Assembly (NCBI GenBank): GCA_016463765.1
Contig: JAEMQS010000001.1
Coordinates: 1 to 64,000 of the forward strand
DNA length: 64,000 nt
From: Solirubrobacteraceae bacterium
GTDB lineage: Bacteria > Actinomycetota > Thermoleophilia > Solirubrobacterales > Solirubrobacteraceae
Direction of reading: 5' to 3'
The notes under the pieces are model-generated. The model did not search any database. It was not told the DNA's origin and saw only the letters and a list, made by a program, of their open reading frames with translations. Both the position numbers and the translations under genes were made by a program. This document shows positions 29,770 to 39,002 of the stretch, piece by piece. Position 1 is the stretch's first letter; each line of letters opens with the position of its first letter.

Positions 29770-31512
29770 TCAGGTGAGTTTGTACTTCGGCCCGTCGCCG
29801 CCCACGGGGGTCGTCAGGCGACCGCCCTTCGCGGTGATCGCGCCGCACTGCACGCAGTTCGTGTAGTTGACGATCACGTCGACGTCGCCGGTCTCCGGCG
29901 CGTCCTCCGGGATCTCGTACACGCCCGCCGGGCACATCCACACCCACGTCTCCGCGACCTCGCGCGGGACGTGCGTCTGCACGCGGATGTGGTTCGGCGT
30001 GTTGTCCTCGTTCTCGTTGCCGGTGATGAAGACCGACGAGAGCTTGTCGAACGTGTACTTGCCGTCCGGGACCGGGTACTTGTCCTTCGTCTTGCCGATG
30101 TACATCGGCTTCGCGTCGTTGCGGTGCCACGACGCGCGACCCGGGAGCTTGCCCTTGGTGATCTGGTGGATACCGCTGATCGGACCGCCGACGAGCAGGC
30201 CCTTCTGCAGCGGCTGGCGCGCGTTGCGCACCTCCCACAGCTCCTTGCCGACGGACGAGTTCTCGATCATCTCTTCGTAGATCTCGAAGTTCGTCTCGCC
30301 GCGCTTGAGCTGCTCGTAGATCGCCTCGGCCGCGAGCATGCCCGACTTGATGCAGTGATGGACGCCCTTCAGCGCCATCGTGTCGACCATGCCGGCCGAG
30401 TCGCCGACGAGGACCGCGCCGGGCGCGGACAGCTTCGGCATCGACCAGTAGCCGCCGCCCGGCAGCGCCTTCGCGCCCCAGCCGACACGCTCGCCGCCCT
30501 CGAGGATCTTGCGGACGAGCGGGTGCGTCTTGAACGCCTGCAGCAGGTCGTGCGGCGAGGTCGTCGCGTCCGCGTACTCGAGCTCCACGACGAAGCCGAT
30601 CGAGACGAGGTCGTCGCCCGTCTTCTCGTCCTTCATCGGGTAGATCCAGGTGCCGCCGATCTGGCCCGCCTTCGGGCTGATCGACAGCGGCCACGGGCCC
30701 ATCGTGTGGATGAGGCGGTCCAGCGGCTTGGCGACCTTCCAGACCTCCTTGACCCCGAGCTCCCAGACCTGGGGCTCGGAGCCCTCGGCCAGGTTGAACT
30801 CGCGGATCGCGGCGCCCGTGAGGTTGCCCCAGCAGCCCTCGGCCAGCACCGTCGCCTTGGCGACGACGTCGACGCCCGGCTCGTAGTTGCTGCCCGGCTG
30901 GCCGTCCTTGCCGACGCCCTTGTCGCCGGAGCGGATGCCCCGGACGACCCCGTCGGTGACGAGGAGCTTCGTGGCGGCGGTCTCCGTGAGGATGTACGCG
31001 CCCGCCTCCTCGGCCATCTTCTGCTGGTAGCGCGCCAGGGCGCTGACCGAGATGACCTCGTTGCCGTGGTTCTTGAACGGCGGCGGGGTCGGGATGCGCA
31101 GGGAGGTCTTGGAGGTCGGCGTCAGGTAGACGGCCTCCTTCTCGACCTCGCCGAAGGCGAAGCCCTCCTTGCGCCAGTCCTCCCGGGTCATGTCCGGGAA
31201 CAGCTCTTCCAGCGGGCCGGGGCGAACGACGGCACCCGAGAGGGTGTGACCGCCGCAGACCGTCGCCTTCTCGATCACCGCGACGGGCACCTCACCGAGG
31301 CGCTCCATCGTCTCCGGATCGTCAGCGAGCAGCTGCAGCAGCCGGTTCGCGGTCGCGAGACCGGCGGTGCCGCCACCGACGATGGCGACACCGACCTCGA
31401 TGATCTCGTCCTCGCCATCAAGCTCGCGCTTGATGAACTCGTTGGGCGAGTCGACGGGCGGCGGGTACGCGATGGGCGCAGTCGACCGTCCGTTGCCGTT
31501 AGCCCCGGCCAT
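29770..31512 (-). CDS. Electron transfer flavoprotein-ubiquinone oxidoreductase / FixC-like
   Basis: EVGVAIVGGGTAGLATANRLLQLL...GDSAGMVDTMALKGVHHCIKSGMLAAEAIYEQL; C-terminal ferredoxin-like YTNCVQCGAITAKGG. Confidence 0.9.
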   Translation of the reverse strand: MAGANGNGRSTAPIAYPPPVDSPNEFIKRELDGEDEIIEVGVAIVGGGTAGLATANRLLQLLADDPETMERLGEVPVAVIEKATVCGGHTLSGAVVRPGPLEELFPDMTREDWRKEGFAFGEVEKEAVYLTPTSKTSLRIPTPPPFKNHGNEVISVSALARYQQKMAEEAGAYILTETAATKLLVTDGVVRGIRSGDKGVGKDGQPGSNYEPGVDVVAKATVLAEGCWGNLTGAAIREFNLAEGSEPQVWELGVKEVWKVAKPLDRLIHTMGPWPLSISPKAGQIGGTWIYPMKDEKTGDDLVSIGFVVELEYADATTSPHDLLQAFKTHPLVRKILEGGERVGWGAKALPGGGYWSMPKLSAPGAVLVGDSAGMVDTMALKGVHHCIKSGMLAAEAIYEQLKRGETNFEIYEEMIENSSVGKELWEVRNARQPLQKGLLVGGPISGIHQITKGKLPGRASWHRNDAKPMYIGKTKDKYPVPDGKYTFDKLSSVFITGNENEDNTPNHIRVQTHVPREVAETWVWMCPAGVYEIPEDAPETGDVDVIVNYTNCVQCGAITAKGGRLTTPVGGDGPKYKLT

Positions 31513-31517
31513 CTGGA

Positions 31518-32492
31518 TCAGCTCCCCTTCTTGGCCTTGACGGCCTCGGTGAGGGCCGGCATGACCTTCTGGACGTCGCCGACGATCCCGAGATCGCTGA
31601 ACTCGAAGATCGGAGCGTTCGCGTCCTTGTTGATCGCGATGATGTTCTCCGAACCCTGCATGCCGACCTTGTGCTGGATCGCGCCGGAGATGCCCGCCGC
31701 GACGTACAGCTTCGGGGCGACCGTCTTGCCCGTCTGGCCGATCTGGCCCGCGTACGGGAACCAGCCGGCGTCGACGACTGCGCGGGTGGCACCCACGGCG
31801 GCGCCGCCACCGAAGGCGGCGGCGAGGTCCTCGGCGAGCTGGAAGCCCTCCGCGGCGCCGAGGCCACGGCCACCGGCGACCAGGACGTTCGCGTCCTCGA
31901 TGTTGATGTCGGCGCCACGCTGCTCGCCGCGCTTGACGAGACGGACCTTGCCGGCCTGCTCGGAGAGCTCGACCGTGATGTCCTCGACGCTGGCGGCGCT
32001 GCCGCTCTTCGTCGCCTCGAAGGCGTTGGTGCGGCCGATGAGGACGCCCTTGCCCTTGTAGTTGCTCTCCGAGATGAGCGAGTCACCCAGGATCGGACGC
32101 TGGGCGACGAGCTTGCCGCCCTCGACCTTCACGCCCGTGACCTCGGCCGTGATGCCCGCGCCGATGCGCGCGGCCAGGCCGGCGCCGATCTCGAACCCGA
32201 GCAGACCGCCGCCGAAGATGGCGTAGTCGTAGTCGTTGTCCGCGAACAGCTTCGCCAGCACGTCGACGGCCGGCGTGGAGACGCCCTCGGGCGCGTCCTT
32301 GGCGCGGAAGACCTTCGCCGCGCCGTACTCGCCGAGGCTGCCGGCGGCAGCGTCGTCCACGTTGCCGACGACGACCGCGTGCGCCTCGGTGCCCAGCTCG
32401 CCGGCGAGCTTCGCCGCCTGGCTGACCGCGCCGAGCGAGTTCTTGTTGATGGCGCCCTCGTTGGTGAGGGCGTAGACCAGGATGCCAGCCAT
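31518..32492 (-). CDS. etfA: Electron transfer flavoprotein alpha subunit
   Basis: GGRGLGAAEGFQLAEDLAAAFGGGAAVGATRAVVDAGWFPYAGQIGQTGKTVAPKLYVAAGISGAIQHKVGMQ. Confidence 0.95.
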   Translation of the reverse strand: MAGILVYALTNEGAINKNSLGAVSQAAKLAGELGTEAHAVVVGNVDDAAAGSLGEYGAAKVFRAKDAPEGVSTPAVDVLAKLFADNDYDYAIFGGGLLGFEIGAGLAARIGAGITAEVTGVKVEGGKLVAQRPILGDSLISESNYKGKGVLIGRTNAFEATKSGSAASVEDITVELSEQAGKVRLVKRGEQRGADINIEDANVLVAGGRGLGAAEGFQLAEDLAAAFGGGAAVGATRAVVDAGWFPYAGQIGQTGKTVAPKLYVAAGISGAIQHKVGMQGSENIIAINKDANAPIFEFSDLGIVGDVQKVMPALTEAVKAKKGS

Positions 32493-32494
32493 GA

Positions 32495-33283
32495 TCAGAT
32501 CAGCTTCCTCTCGTCGAGCCACGCCACGATCTGCTCGACCGTCGCGGACGTGTCCTCGTCCTCGATGATGGTGCCGCCGGACTTCTTGGGCGGCTCGGTG
32601 AAGTTGCCACAGTCGATCCGCGACCCGGCGGCGCCGACCTTGTCAGCCTCGATGCCGGCGTCGGCGATCGTGACCTTCTCGAGCGGCTTCTTCTTCGCGC
32701 CCATGATCGCCTTCAGCGACGGGTAGCGCGGCTCGTTGATCGCGTCGCCGACCGAGATGACGGCGGGCAGGTCGATCTCGACCGTGTCGTAGCCGTACTC
32801 GGCCTGGCGCTCGGCGGTGATGGTCTCACCGGCGATGTCCATCTTCACGACCTGCGTCAGCGACGGGTAGCCGAGGAACTCGCCCACGACCGCGCCGATG
32901 GTGTAGTTCTCGCCGTCGTCGCTCTGCTGACCCAGCAGGACGAGATCGGGGCTCTCACGCTCGAGCAGCTTCGCCAGGGCGTAGCCGGTCGCGATGACGT
33001 CGGAACCTGCGACGGCGTCGTCGGAGAGCAGCACGGAGCGATCCGCGCCGAGAGAGACGGCCTTGTGGAGCGCACGCTCAGCACCGGCGGGGCCGGCGGT
33101 GATCGCGACGATCTCCTCGACGGGGATGGTCCCGCCTTCCTTCAGCTGCACCGCGGCCTCGATGGCGTGGGTGTCATACGGGTTGAGGTTCTTCTCCCCG
33201 GATCGGTCCAGACGACCTGAACCGTCGATGCGCTTCTCGACGGCGGCGTCCGGCACCTCCTTCACCAGGACGGCAATCTTCAC
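32495..33283 (-). CDS. etfB: Electron transfer flavoprotein beta subunit
   Basis: MKIAVLVKEVPDAAVEKRID...LNPYDTHAIEAAVQLKEGG...LLGQQSDDGENYTIGAVVGEFLGYP. Confidence 0.95.
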   Translation of the reverse strand: MKIAVLVKEVPDAAVEKRIDGSGRLDRSGEKNLNPYDTHAIEAAVQLKEGGTIPVEEIVAITAGPAGAERALHKAVSLGADRSVLLSDDAVAGSDVIATGYALAKLLERESPDLVLLGQQSDDGENYTIGAVVGEFLGYPSLTQVVKMDIAGETITAERQAEYGYDTVEIDLPAVISVGDAINEPRYPSLKAIMGAKKKPLEKVTIADAGIEADKVGAAGSRIDCGNFTEPPKKSGGTIIEDEDTSATVEQIVAWLDERKLI

Positions 33284-33303
33284 TTCGGCCTCCTCTGGGC
33301 AAA

Positions 33304-33341
33304 CGAACGTTCGGGATGCTAGCGAACTGACTGACGAGTCA
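33304..33341. promoter_or_regulatory. Candidate operator(s) upstream of etfBA/ETF-QO operon
   Basis: CGAACGTTCG palindrome (33304-33313) and TGACT-GACG-AGTCA inverted repeat (33328-33341) 20-60 bp upstream of etfB start. Confidence 0.35.
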
Positions 33342-33419
33342 ATCGGTCGCCTGTGCGGGTGACAGCCGGAGTCGCGTCCTGCGACCCCGGACCCGCCCGG
33401 GCGACCATGTTGGTCGGGC

Positions 33420-33830
33420 CTACGCCCGGTCTACGGACGTCTGGATGAAGTCGATGATGTCCTGCGTCGGAGCACCCGGCGTGAACACCTCGGCGACACC
33501 CAGCGACTTCAGCTCCGGGATGTCGTCCGCGGGAATGGTCCCGCCGACGGTCACCAGCACGTCATTGATGTCCTGCTCCCGCAGCAGCTCGACGATCCGG
33601 GGCACAAGCGTCATGTGCGCTCCCGAGAGGATCGAGAGGCCCACCGCGTCGGCGTCCTCCTGGATCACGGTCTCGACGATCTGCTCGGGAGTCTGGTGGA
33701 GCCCCGTGTAGATCACCTCCATGCCGGCATCACGCAGCGCGCGGGCGATGATCTTCGCTCCGCGATCGTGTCCGTCCAAGCCGGGCTTGGCGACGACGAC
33801 TCGGATCTTCTTCTGCGTGGGCTGGGACAT
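33420..33830 (-). CDS. Stand-alone B12-binding domain protein (methylmalonyl-/isobutyryl-CoA mutase small-subunit type)
   Basis: [66 protein letters not shown]...VGGTIP. Confidence 0.92.
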   Translation of the reverse strand: MSQPTQKKIRVVVAKPGLDGHDRGAKIIARALRDAGMEVIYTGLHQTPEQIVETVIQEDADAVGLSILSGAHMTLVPRIVELLREQDINDVLVTVGGTIPADDIPELKSLGVAEVFTPGAPTQDIIDFIQTSVDRA

Positions 33831-33925
33831 GGGGAGAGCGCCGCTGGGCCGACGTACCGTCTGAGCTGCGGCCGCGGGATCATAGACGCGCGCGCGCCTG
33901 CCGCGCGTTCTCCCTCGATGTCGCC

Positions 33926-35689
33926 CTACGCGAGGCGCAGGTGCGGGTAGTCGCCGTCGGTGCGGATGGTCCCGTACCGGACGCAGTTCTTGCCGTCGCG
34001 CTTGGCCTGGTACAGCGCCTGGTCGGCGGCGGCGATGAGGGCCTGGCCGTCGGGGACCTCCGCGCCGAGCGAGGCCACGCCGACGGAGGTCGTGACCGAG
34101 AGCTTCTCGCCCTCGGTGTCCACGAGTTCGAGGGCCGCAACCGCGGCGCGTACGCGCTCGGCCAGGGCGATCGCCTGGCTGAAGTCCACGCCCTGGAGCA
34201 CCACGCCGAGCTCCTCGCCGCCGTAGCGCGCGGGCTCGTCGTCGGCGCGGCAGCACTCGCGCAGCGCGTCGGCGACGGCGCGCAGGACGATGTCGCCGGT
34301 CTGATGGCCGCGGCTGTCGTTGACGGCCTTGAAGTCGTCGAGGTCGAGCAGCACGAAGCTCAGCGGCACCTGCGAGCGGTGGTAGCGCTCGACGCCCTGG
34401 GTCAGCAGCTCCTGCAGGCGGCGGTGGTTCGCCAGCCCGGTGAGCTCGTCGGTGAGCGCCTGGCGATGCAGCGTCTCGTGCTTGTCGATGTTCGCGGCCG
34501 CGACCCCGGCCTGCTCGCACAGATGGATGAGCAGGTCGCGCTCCTCGCCCAGGAACGCGCTGCCGCGGCGGGCCACGCTGATCATGCCCGCGGCGCGTGC
34601 GCTGTCCGGGGCCTTGACCGGAGACGCGAGCGCCCAGACGCCATCGACCATGGCGACGCTCGGATCTTCGCGGTCCAGCGCGCCTTCCTCCGCGGCGCGC
34701 AGCGCCGGCTCGAGGTCGGCGTCCTCGTGCACCGTGGCGCGGCGCACCAGCCGCCGGCCCAGGCCCTGATGGGCCCCGGCGCGGCCGCCGTCGGCGTCGA
34801 TCGCCTCGACCGCCGCGCGGGTCGTGATCGAGAGCAGCGCATCGAGGTCGAGCTTGCTGGCGAACGCGTCGCCGATGCGGTGGACCGCGACCTGCAGGCG
34901 CCGGCGTTCTCGCTGCAGCGCCTCCAATCGCTCATGGGCCTGGTCGATGCGCTGGTTGCGGTCACGCGCGAGCAGCGCGAGCACGGCCGCGACCCCGAGC
35001 AGCGCAAGCGGCGCCGGGGTGAAGGCGTCGGCCGCCAGCGCTCCGATGATGCCGACGGGCAGCAGCATGATGTCGATGGCCCAGACGATCGCGAGGACCC
35101 GCAGTTGCAGCTCCGGCGACAGGCCGAGCGACAGCCATTCGCGCAGGGTGCCCGCGACGACCTCCACCGCGACCTGGGCCGCGAACGCCACGAGGTACAG
35201 CCACCAGGGCGCCTCGGTCGGACCGGGCGCACCGGCCGCGGCGAACACGACGACGGGGCCGATGCAGTGCCAGGCGTCCCCGCCCGTCTCCAGGATCCGC
35301 TCGATCCGGCTGCGCCCGCGCATCCAGTCGGTGAACGACGCGAGTGCCAGCGCGCCGAGCACGACGAGCGGCACGATCGTCGGCGGCAGCAGGAGCAACA
35401 TCGGGATCAGGAAGATCTCGGTCGGCACCGCGTGGCCGGCGCCGATGGGGAACTCCACGCGACTCGCGAGCGCGTACGCGACACCGAGCGCCACCGCCGT
35501 GCCCACCGGGATGTCGTGCGCAGGCCAGATCAGCAGCAGCACGAACGACGCCAGCAGGAACGCGATGGTCAGCCCCGATTCGGCCAGGAGACCGCGCCGG
35601 TCCAGGCGCCGATCATCGTCGCCCCAGGACTCCTCCAGGAGGCGGTCGGCCGTCTCGGCCATGCCCTCGGTCAGCCCGGGCTGGCTCAC
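33926..35689 (-). CDS. Membrane GAF-GGDEF protein with GGEEL active-site variant
   Basis: [42 protein letters not shown]-site then [15 protein letters not shown]-terminal multi-TM. Confidence 0.85.
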   Translation of the reverse strand: MSQPGLTEGMAETADRLLEESWGDDDRRLDRRGLLAESGLTIAFLLASFVLLLIWPAHDIPVGTAVALGVAYALASRVEFPIGAGHAVPTEIFLIPMLLLLPPTIVPLVVLGALALASFTDWMRGRSRIERILETGGDAWHCIGPVVVFAAAGAPGPTEAPWWLYLVAFAAQVAVEVVAGTLREWLSLGLSPELQLRVLAIVWAIDIMLLPVGIIGALAADAFTPAPLALLGVAAVLALLARDRNQRIDQAHERLEALQRERRRLQVAVHRIGDAFASKLDLDALLSITTRAAVEAIDADGGRAGAHQGLGRRLVRRATVHEDADLEPALRAAEEGALDREDPSVAMVDGVWALASPVKAPDSARAAGMISVARRGSAFLGEERDLLIHLCEQAGVAAANIDKHETLHRQALTDELTGLANHRRLQELLTQGVERYHRSQVPLSFVLLDLDDFKAVNDSRGHQTGDIVLRAVADALRECCRADDEPARYGGEELGVVLQGVDFSQAIALAERVRAAVAALELVDTEGEKLSVTTSVGVASLGAEVPDGQALIAAADQALYQAKRDGKNCVRYGTIRTDGDYPHLRLA

Positions 35690-35782
35690 GTGATCTTGCG
35701 GGGGGTCGTCATCGGCACGGGCCTATCCCCCATTCATCGTCATCTCGCGCGCAGAGATTGAGCGCGACCGCCCGGTTATGTA

Positions 35783-35800
35783 TCCCCGTCCAGAGACGGG
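35783..35800 (-). terminator. Short hairpin downstream of cupredoxin gene
   Basis: CCCCGTC-CAGA-GACGGGG 7-bp stem, 9 bp beyond the stop at 35809 (minus). Confidence 0.45.
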
Positions 35801-35808
35801 GCGGGACC

Positions 35809-36147
35809 TCAGCGCACGCGGAGCTTCATCGACTGATCGGAGGCGCCGTGAATCGTGCAGACGATGGTGTACAGCCCCTTCTTCGTCACCTTGCGGGTGT
35901 AGGTCCCCGAGGTCTTCGTCGGGCTCGAGAACTTGGCCGGGCCCTTCGTCACGACGACGTTGTGCGGGCTGTCACCGACCCAGCGCCACCGCACGCGATC
36001 GCCGGACTTCACCGTGACGGTCGGGGTGCCGCTGGACTTCACGAAGTAGTTGTCGCCCACGTTGACCGTCTTGGTGGCGGCGAGCGCCGGGACAGCAGCG
36101 GCCCCCAGCGCACCGACGGCGGCGAGAGACAGGACGATCTTGCGCAT
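35809..36147 (-). CDS. Secreted cupredoxin (plastocyanin-like)
   Basis: Signal peptide, then VKSGDRVRWRWVGDSPHNVVVTKGP...TIVCTIHGASDQSMKLRV (His..Cys..His..Met ligands). Confidence 0.85.
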   Translation of the reverse strand: MRKIVLSLAAVGALGAAAVPALAATKTVNVGDNYFVKSSGTPTVTVKSGDRVRWRWVGDSPHNVVVTKGPAKFSSPTKTSGTYTRKVTKKGLYTIVCTIHGASDQSMKLRVR

Positions 36148-36192
36148 CAGCGACAGGCTCCTCGAGACGGGTGGACGTCCCGGCAGATGATG

Positions 36193-37137
36193 TCAGCTGG
36201 GTCGCCCGGGCGGGACGGTGCGGACGAGAAATGCGACCTGGCCGGCGACCATCCTCTCGAACAGCTCACCGGCGTACGGGGCGAAGTGCCCGCCGTCGTA
36301 GAGCTGCAGCTCGCCGCGCGGCGCCCGGCGGGCGGCGCGCTGGGCCGCCCGGGCCGGGGTGACCTCGTCGTCGCGCGTGGCCTGGATGAGCAGCGGGCAG
36401 CGGACCCGTCCCGCGGCCCACCCCGGCGAGTAGAACGGGACGCGCAGCACGATCCGCGCGGCGACGTGGTCGCTCCACTCGCGGTCGGGATGGTCCATCC
36501 GCAGGATCGCGTGCCCCTCCATCGCGTCGGACGAGGTGAGCGCCGCGAGGTCGCCGGGCGCGCCGAGCGACGGCACGTACCGCGGCGATCGGCCCAGACG
36601 CGAGCCGAGCTCGTCGCGGAGCCCGAGCGCCGTCAGCCGCAGCGAATGGGCGAACGGGACCGCGAGCGCCGAGGCCAGGCCGCTGACGTGCGGGACCTGC
36701 GCGACCACCGCGGCGATACGCGGGTCGCGCGCCGCCGTGGCGATCGCGTGGCCGCCCGAGAAGGACGTGCCCCACAGGATGATGCGGTCGGGGTCGATGC
36801 CCGGCAGGCTGCGGGCGTGCGCCACGGCCGCCTGCCAGTCGTCGCGCTGGCGACCGATGTCGAGCAGCCCGCGCGGCTCGCCGTCGCTGTCGCCGAAGTG
36901 GCGGTAGTCGAACAGGAGCACCGCGTACCCGGCGGCCCGCAGCCGCGAGGCATAGGCCTCAAGGCGGGCGATGCGCACCGCGCCGAACCCATGGGCCATG
37001 ACCACGGCCGCGACGGGCGGCGCGAGCACCGGCCGGTACAGCCAAGCGGCACAGCGCAGCCCGCTCGAGAGGAAGTCCGCATCTTCGCGTCCGTGCTCTG
37101 CGGGGCCGCCGCCATCCGTGCGGGCGACCATCGTCAT
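36193..37137 (-). CDS. Alpha/beta hydrolase
   Basis: AAVVMAHGFGAVRIARLEAYASRLRAAGYAVLLFDYRHFGDSDG; IILWGTSFSGGHAI (GxSxG-like); C-terminal GGHFAPY. Confidence 0.88.
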   Translation of the reverse strand: MTMVARTDGGGPAEHGREDADFLSSGLRCAAWLYRPVLAPPVAAVVMAHGFGAVRIARLEAYASRLRAAGYAVLLFDYRHFGDSDGEPRGLLDIGRQRDDWQAAVAHARSLPGIDPDRIILWGTSFSGGHAIATAARDPRIAAVVAQVPHVSGLASALAVPFAHSLRLTALGLRDELGSRLGRSPRYVPSLGAPGDLAALTSSDAMEGHAILRMDHPDREWSDHVAARIVLRVPFYSPGWAAGRVRCPLLIQATRDDEVTPARAAQRAARRAPRGELQLYDGGHFAPYAGELFERMVAGQVAFLVRTVPPGRPS

Positions 37138-37165
37138 GGGGCCGAAGGGTACGGGGGGCGCGGGG

Positions 37166-37963
37166 TCAGGACAAGGCCCGGCGCCGTGGCGGCGCGCCCG
37201 CGGTCTGGCGCCGCACCACGACCTGCCGGCCGACCCCGCCGATGGCCGCGGCGGTCACGGCAGCAGCCGCCGCGCCCAGCTTCAGGTGCCGGTCGAGGCG
37301 ATCGAACCGCAGGACCTCCCAGCCCTCCTCGAGGGCCACCCGGCCGAGTTCCGCGTCCGGGTTCACGGCGACCGGGTTGCCGACCAGGCGCAGCATCGGC
37401 AGATCGGACTCCGAGTCCGAGTAGGCCCACGACGTCGAGAGGTCGAAGCGCTCCCGCGCCGCGAGCTCCCGGATCGCCGCGGCCTTCCCCTCGCGGTAAC
37501 AGAACGGGCCACCCGGCCGGCCGGTGTAGACGCCGTCGACGATCTCCGACTTCGAGCCGATCCCGCCCTCGAACCCCAGGACGTGCGCCAGCAGTTCCGC
37601 CATCTCCTGGGACGCCGCGGTGCAGATGTAGACCGGCCGCCCGGCGTCCTGATGGTCGTACGCGACGTCGAGCATCTGCGGGTACAGCCGCGGCAGCACC
37701 AGCGCCAGGACCCGAGGCGAGAGCCGCTGGAGGTCGCGGACCGGCACACCGCGGATCTGCTCGCCGATGCGCTCGCGCACCTTGTCCGTCCAGGCGTCCG
37801 TCGAGCCCCGCAGGCGGAAGCGCAGGTTGTTCCCGGCGTCGGCGATCAGGCGGCTGCGGCTGATCATCCCCGCCTCGTAGGCCGCCCGGGCCCAGTGAAA
37901 CCCGGACGAGCCGGCCATGAGCGTGCGATCGAGATCGAAGAAGGCGGCAGGCCGGGAGGTCAC
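37166..37963 (-). CDS. HAD-superfamily hydrolase, subfamily IB (SerB-like)
   Basis: AAFFDLDRTLMAGSSGFHWARAAYEAG; YICTAASQEMAELLAHVLG; YSDSESDLPMLRLVGNPVAVNPD. Confidence 0.88.
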   Translation of the reverse strand: MTSRPAAFFDLDRTLMAGSSGFHWARAAYEAGMISRSRLIADAGNNLRFRLRGSTDAWTDKVRERIGEQIRGVPVRDLQRLSPRVLALVLPRLYPQMLDVAYDHQDAGRPVYICTAASQEMAELLAHVLGFEGGIGSKSEIVDGVYTGRPGGPFCYREGKAAAIRELAARERFDLSTSWAYSDSESDLPMLRLVGNPVAVNPDAELGRVALEEGWEVLRFDRLDRHLKLGAAAAAVTAAAIGGVGRQVVVRRQTAGAPPRRRALS

Positions 37964-37993
37964 GCCGCCATGATCGCACCCCGGAACGACCAC

Positions 37994-38016
37994 GGGCCGG
38001 CGCTGTGCGCCGGCCC
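37994..38016 (-). terminator. Perfect 10-bp GC hairpin downstream of secreted Pro/Ala/Thr-rich protein gene
   Basis: GGGCCGGCGC-TGT-GCGCCGGCCC, 25 bp beyond stop at 38042. Confidence 0.6.
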
Positions 38017-38041
38017 GCGAGCTGGGAGGGAGTGCCTGCGG

Positions 38042-38878
38042 TCAGCGGCGGCGGTAGGGGTCGACCATGAAGTTGTCGAACAGCACCGTGCCGTTGCCGA
38101 CCTTCGCGTAGACCTGGACCGAGGCGGCCTGGCCGTTGGAGATCAGCGGGATCTTCGTGGCCAGCGGGCTCTCCGGCGAGATCTGCCACTTGCCCGGGAA
38201 GAGCGTCACGTTGCTCGACGAGACGAACTGCGCCTCGGTGAGGGTGCCCGCGAGATCGCGGTAGATGATGAGCACGTCGAACTTCGACGCCCACCCGGTC
38301 ACCTTGAAGGAGAAGCGGAAGTGCGGGTGGGACTCGTCGACGCAGAAGCGCGGCGACTGGGCCCAGGAGTCCTGGGTGAGCTGCAAGGCTTTCGAGCCGG
38401 CGACGATGCCGTTGCCGTCGTTGCCGCTGACGATCGAGGCGACCTTGCCCTCGTCCCACGGGAACGTCTTCTTGCTGAAGCTCCAGCCGGCCTGGCCCTC
38501 CTCGAACGTTGCGCCGGGGGCGGCGGCGTAGTCGGCGTCGTCGCCGAAGCGGGAGTAGGCCTTGAAGGTGGGCTGCTCGGTGCAACCGTCGACGGCGGGC
38601 GCGGGCGCCGGGGCCGGCGCGGGAGCAGGCGCAGGAGCCGGGACCGGCGTCGCGGTCGACGTCGTGGTCGCGGTGGGCGCGGGAGCCGGAGCGGTGGTCG
38701 TGGTCGTCGTCGGGGCCGGAGCGGGCGCCGTCGTGGTCGTCGTGGCCGGGGCCTTGTAGCCCGGGACCCACTTCGCCCAGGACTGGGCAGATGCCGACGC
38801 AGGAGCGATCGCCAGCGCGGCGACGAGGACGGTGCTGGCGAGCAGGGTCTTCGACCCGTGGTTCTTGCGGAGCGGCAT
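38042..38878 (-). CDS. Secreted protein: Thr/Ala/Pro low-complexity linker plus jelly-roll-like C-terminal domain
   Basis: Signal peptide KTLLASTVLVAALAIAPASASA; TTTTTAPAPAPTTTTTTAPAPAPTATTT...PAPAPAPAPAPAPAPA linker; C-terminal TFEEGQAGWSFSKKTF..VLFDNFMVDPYRRR. Confidence 0.7.
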   Translation of the reverse strand: MPLRKNHGSKTLLASTVLVAALAIAPASASAQSWAKWVPGYKAPATTTTTAPAPAPTTTTTTAPAPAPTATTTSTATPVPAPAPAPAPAPAPAPAVDGCTEQPTFKAYSRFGDDADYAAAPGATFEEGQAGWSFSKKTFPWDEGKVASIVSGNDGNGIVAGSKALQLTQDSWAQSPRFCVDESHPHFRFSFKVTGWASKFDVLIIYRDLAGTLTEAQFVSSSNVTLFPGKWQISPESPLATKIPLISNGQAASVQVYAKVGNGTVLFDNFMVDPYRRR

Positions 38879-38962
38879 ACGGTGAGTTCTCCCCCCGAGG
38901 ACAGTCATTGCCAGGGGGATCGGCAGGCCCGGTATGAGCCCGGTATGTCGCCGGTCGCGTTT

Positions 38963-38990
38963 CGGTGGGCGACCGGCAGGCCGCCCACCG
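38963..38990 (-). terminator. Hairpin downstream of thiolase gene
   Basis: CGGTGGGCG...CGCCCACCG 9-bp stem ahead of stop at 39003 (minus). Confidence 0.5.
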
Positions 38991-39002
38991 AGGCACGTCA
39001 GG

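Noticed and set aside
29476-32061. 861-aa plus-strand ORF
   Set aside because: Antisense to ETF-QO/etfA, whose motifs are unequivocal.
33370-33425. GCGACCATGTTGGTCGGGC hairpin upstream of B12-binding gene end
   Set aside because: Only about 6 bp of continuous pairing; too weak to call a terminator.
38590-38760. Short tandem repeats as possible CRISPR or minisatellite
   Set aside because: They are in-frame Pro/Ala/Thr codons of a signal-peptide protein with no spacer structure.
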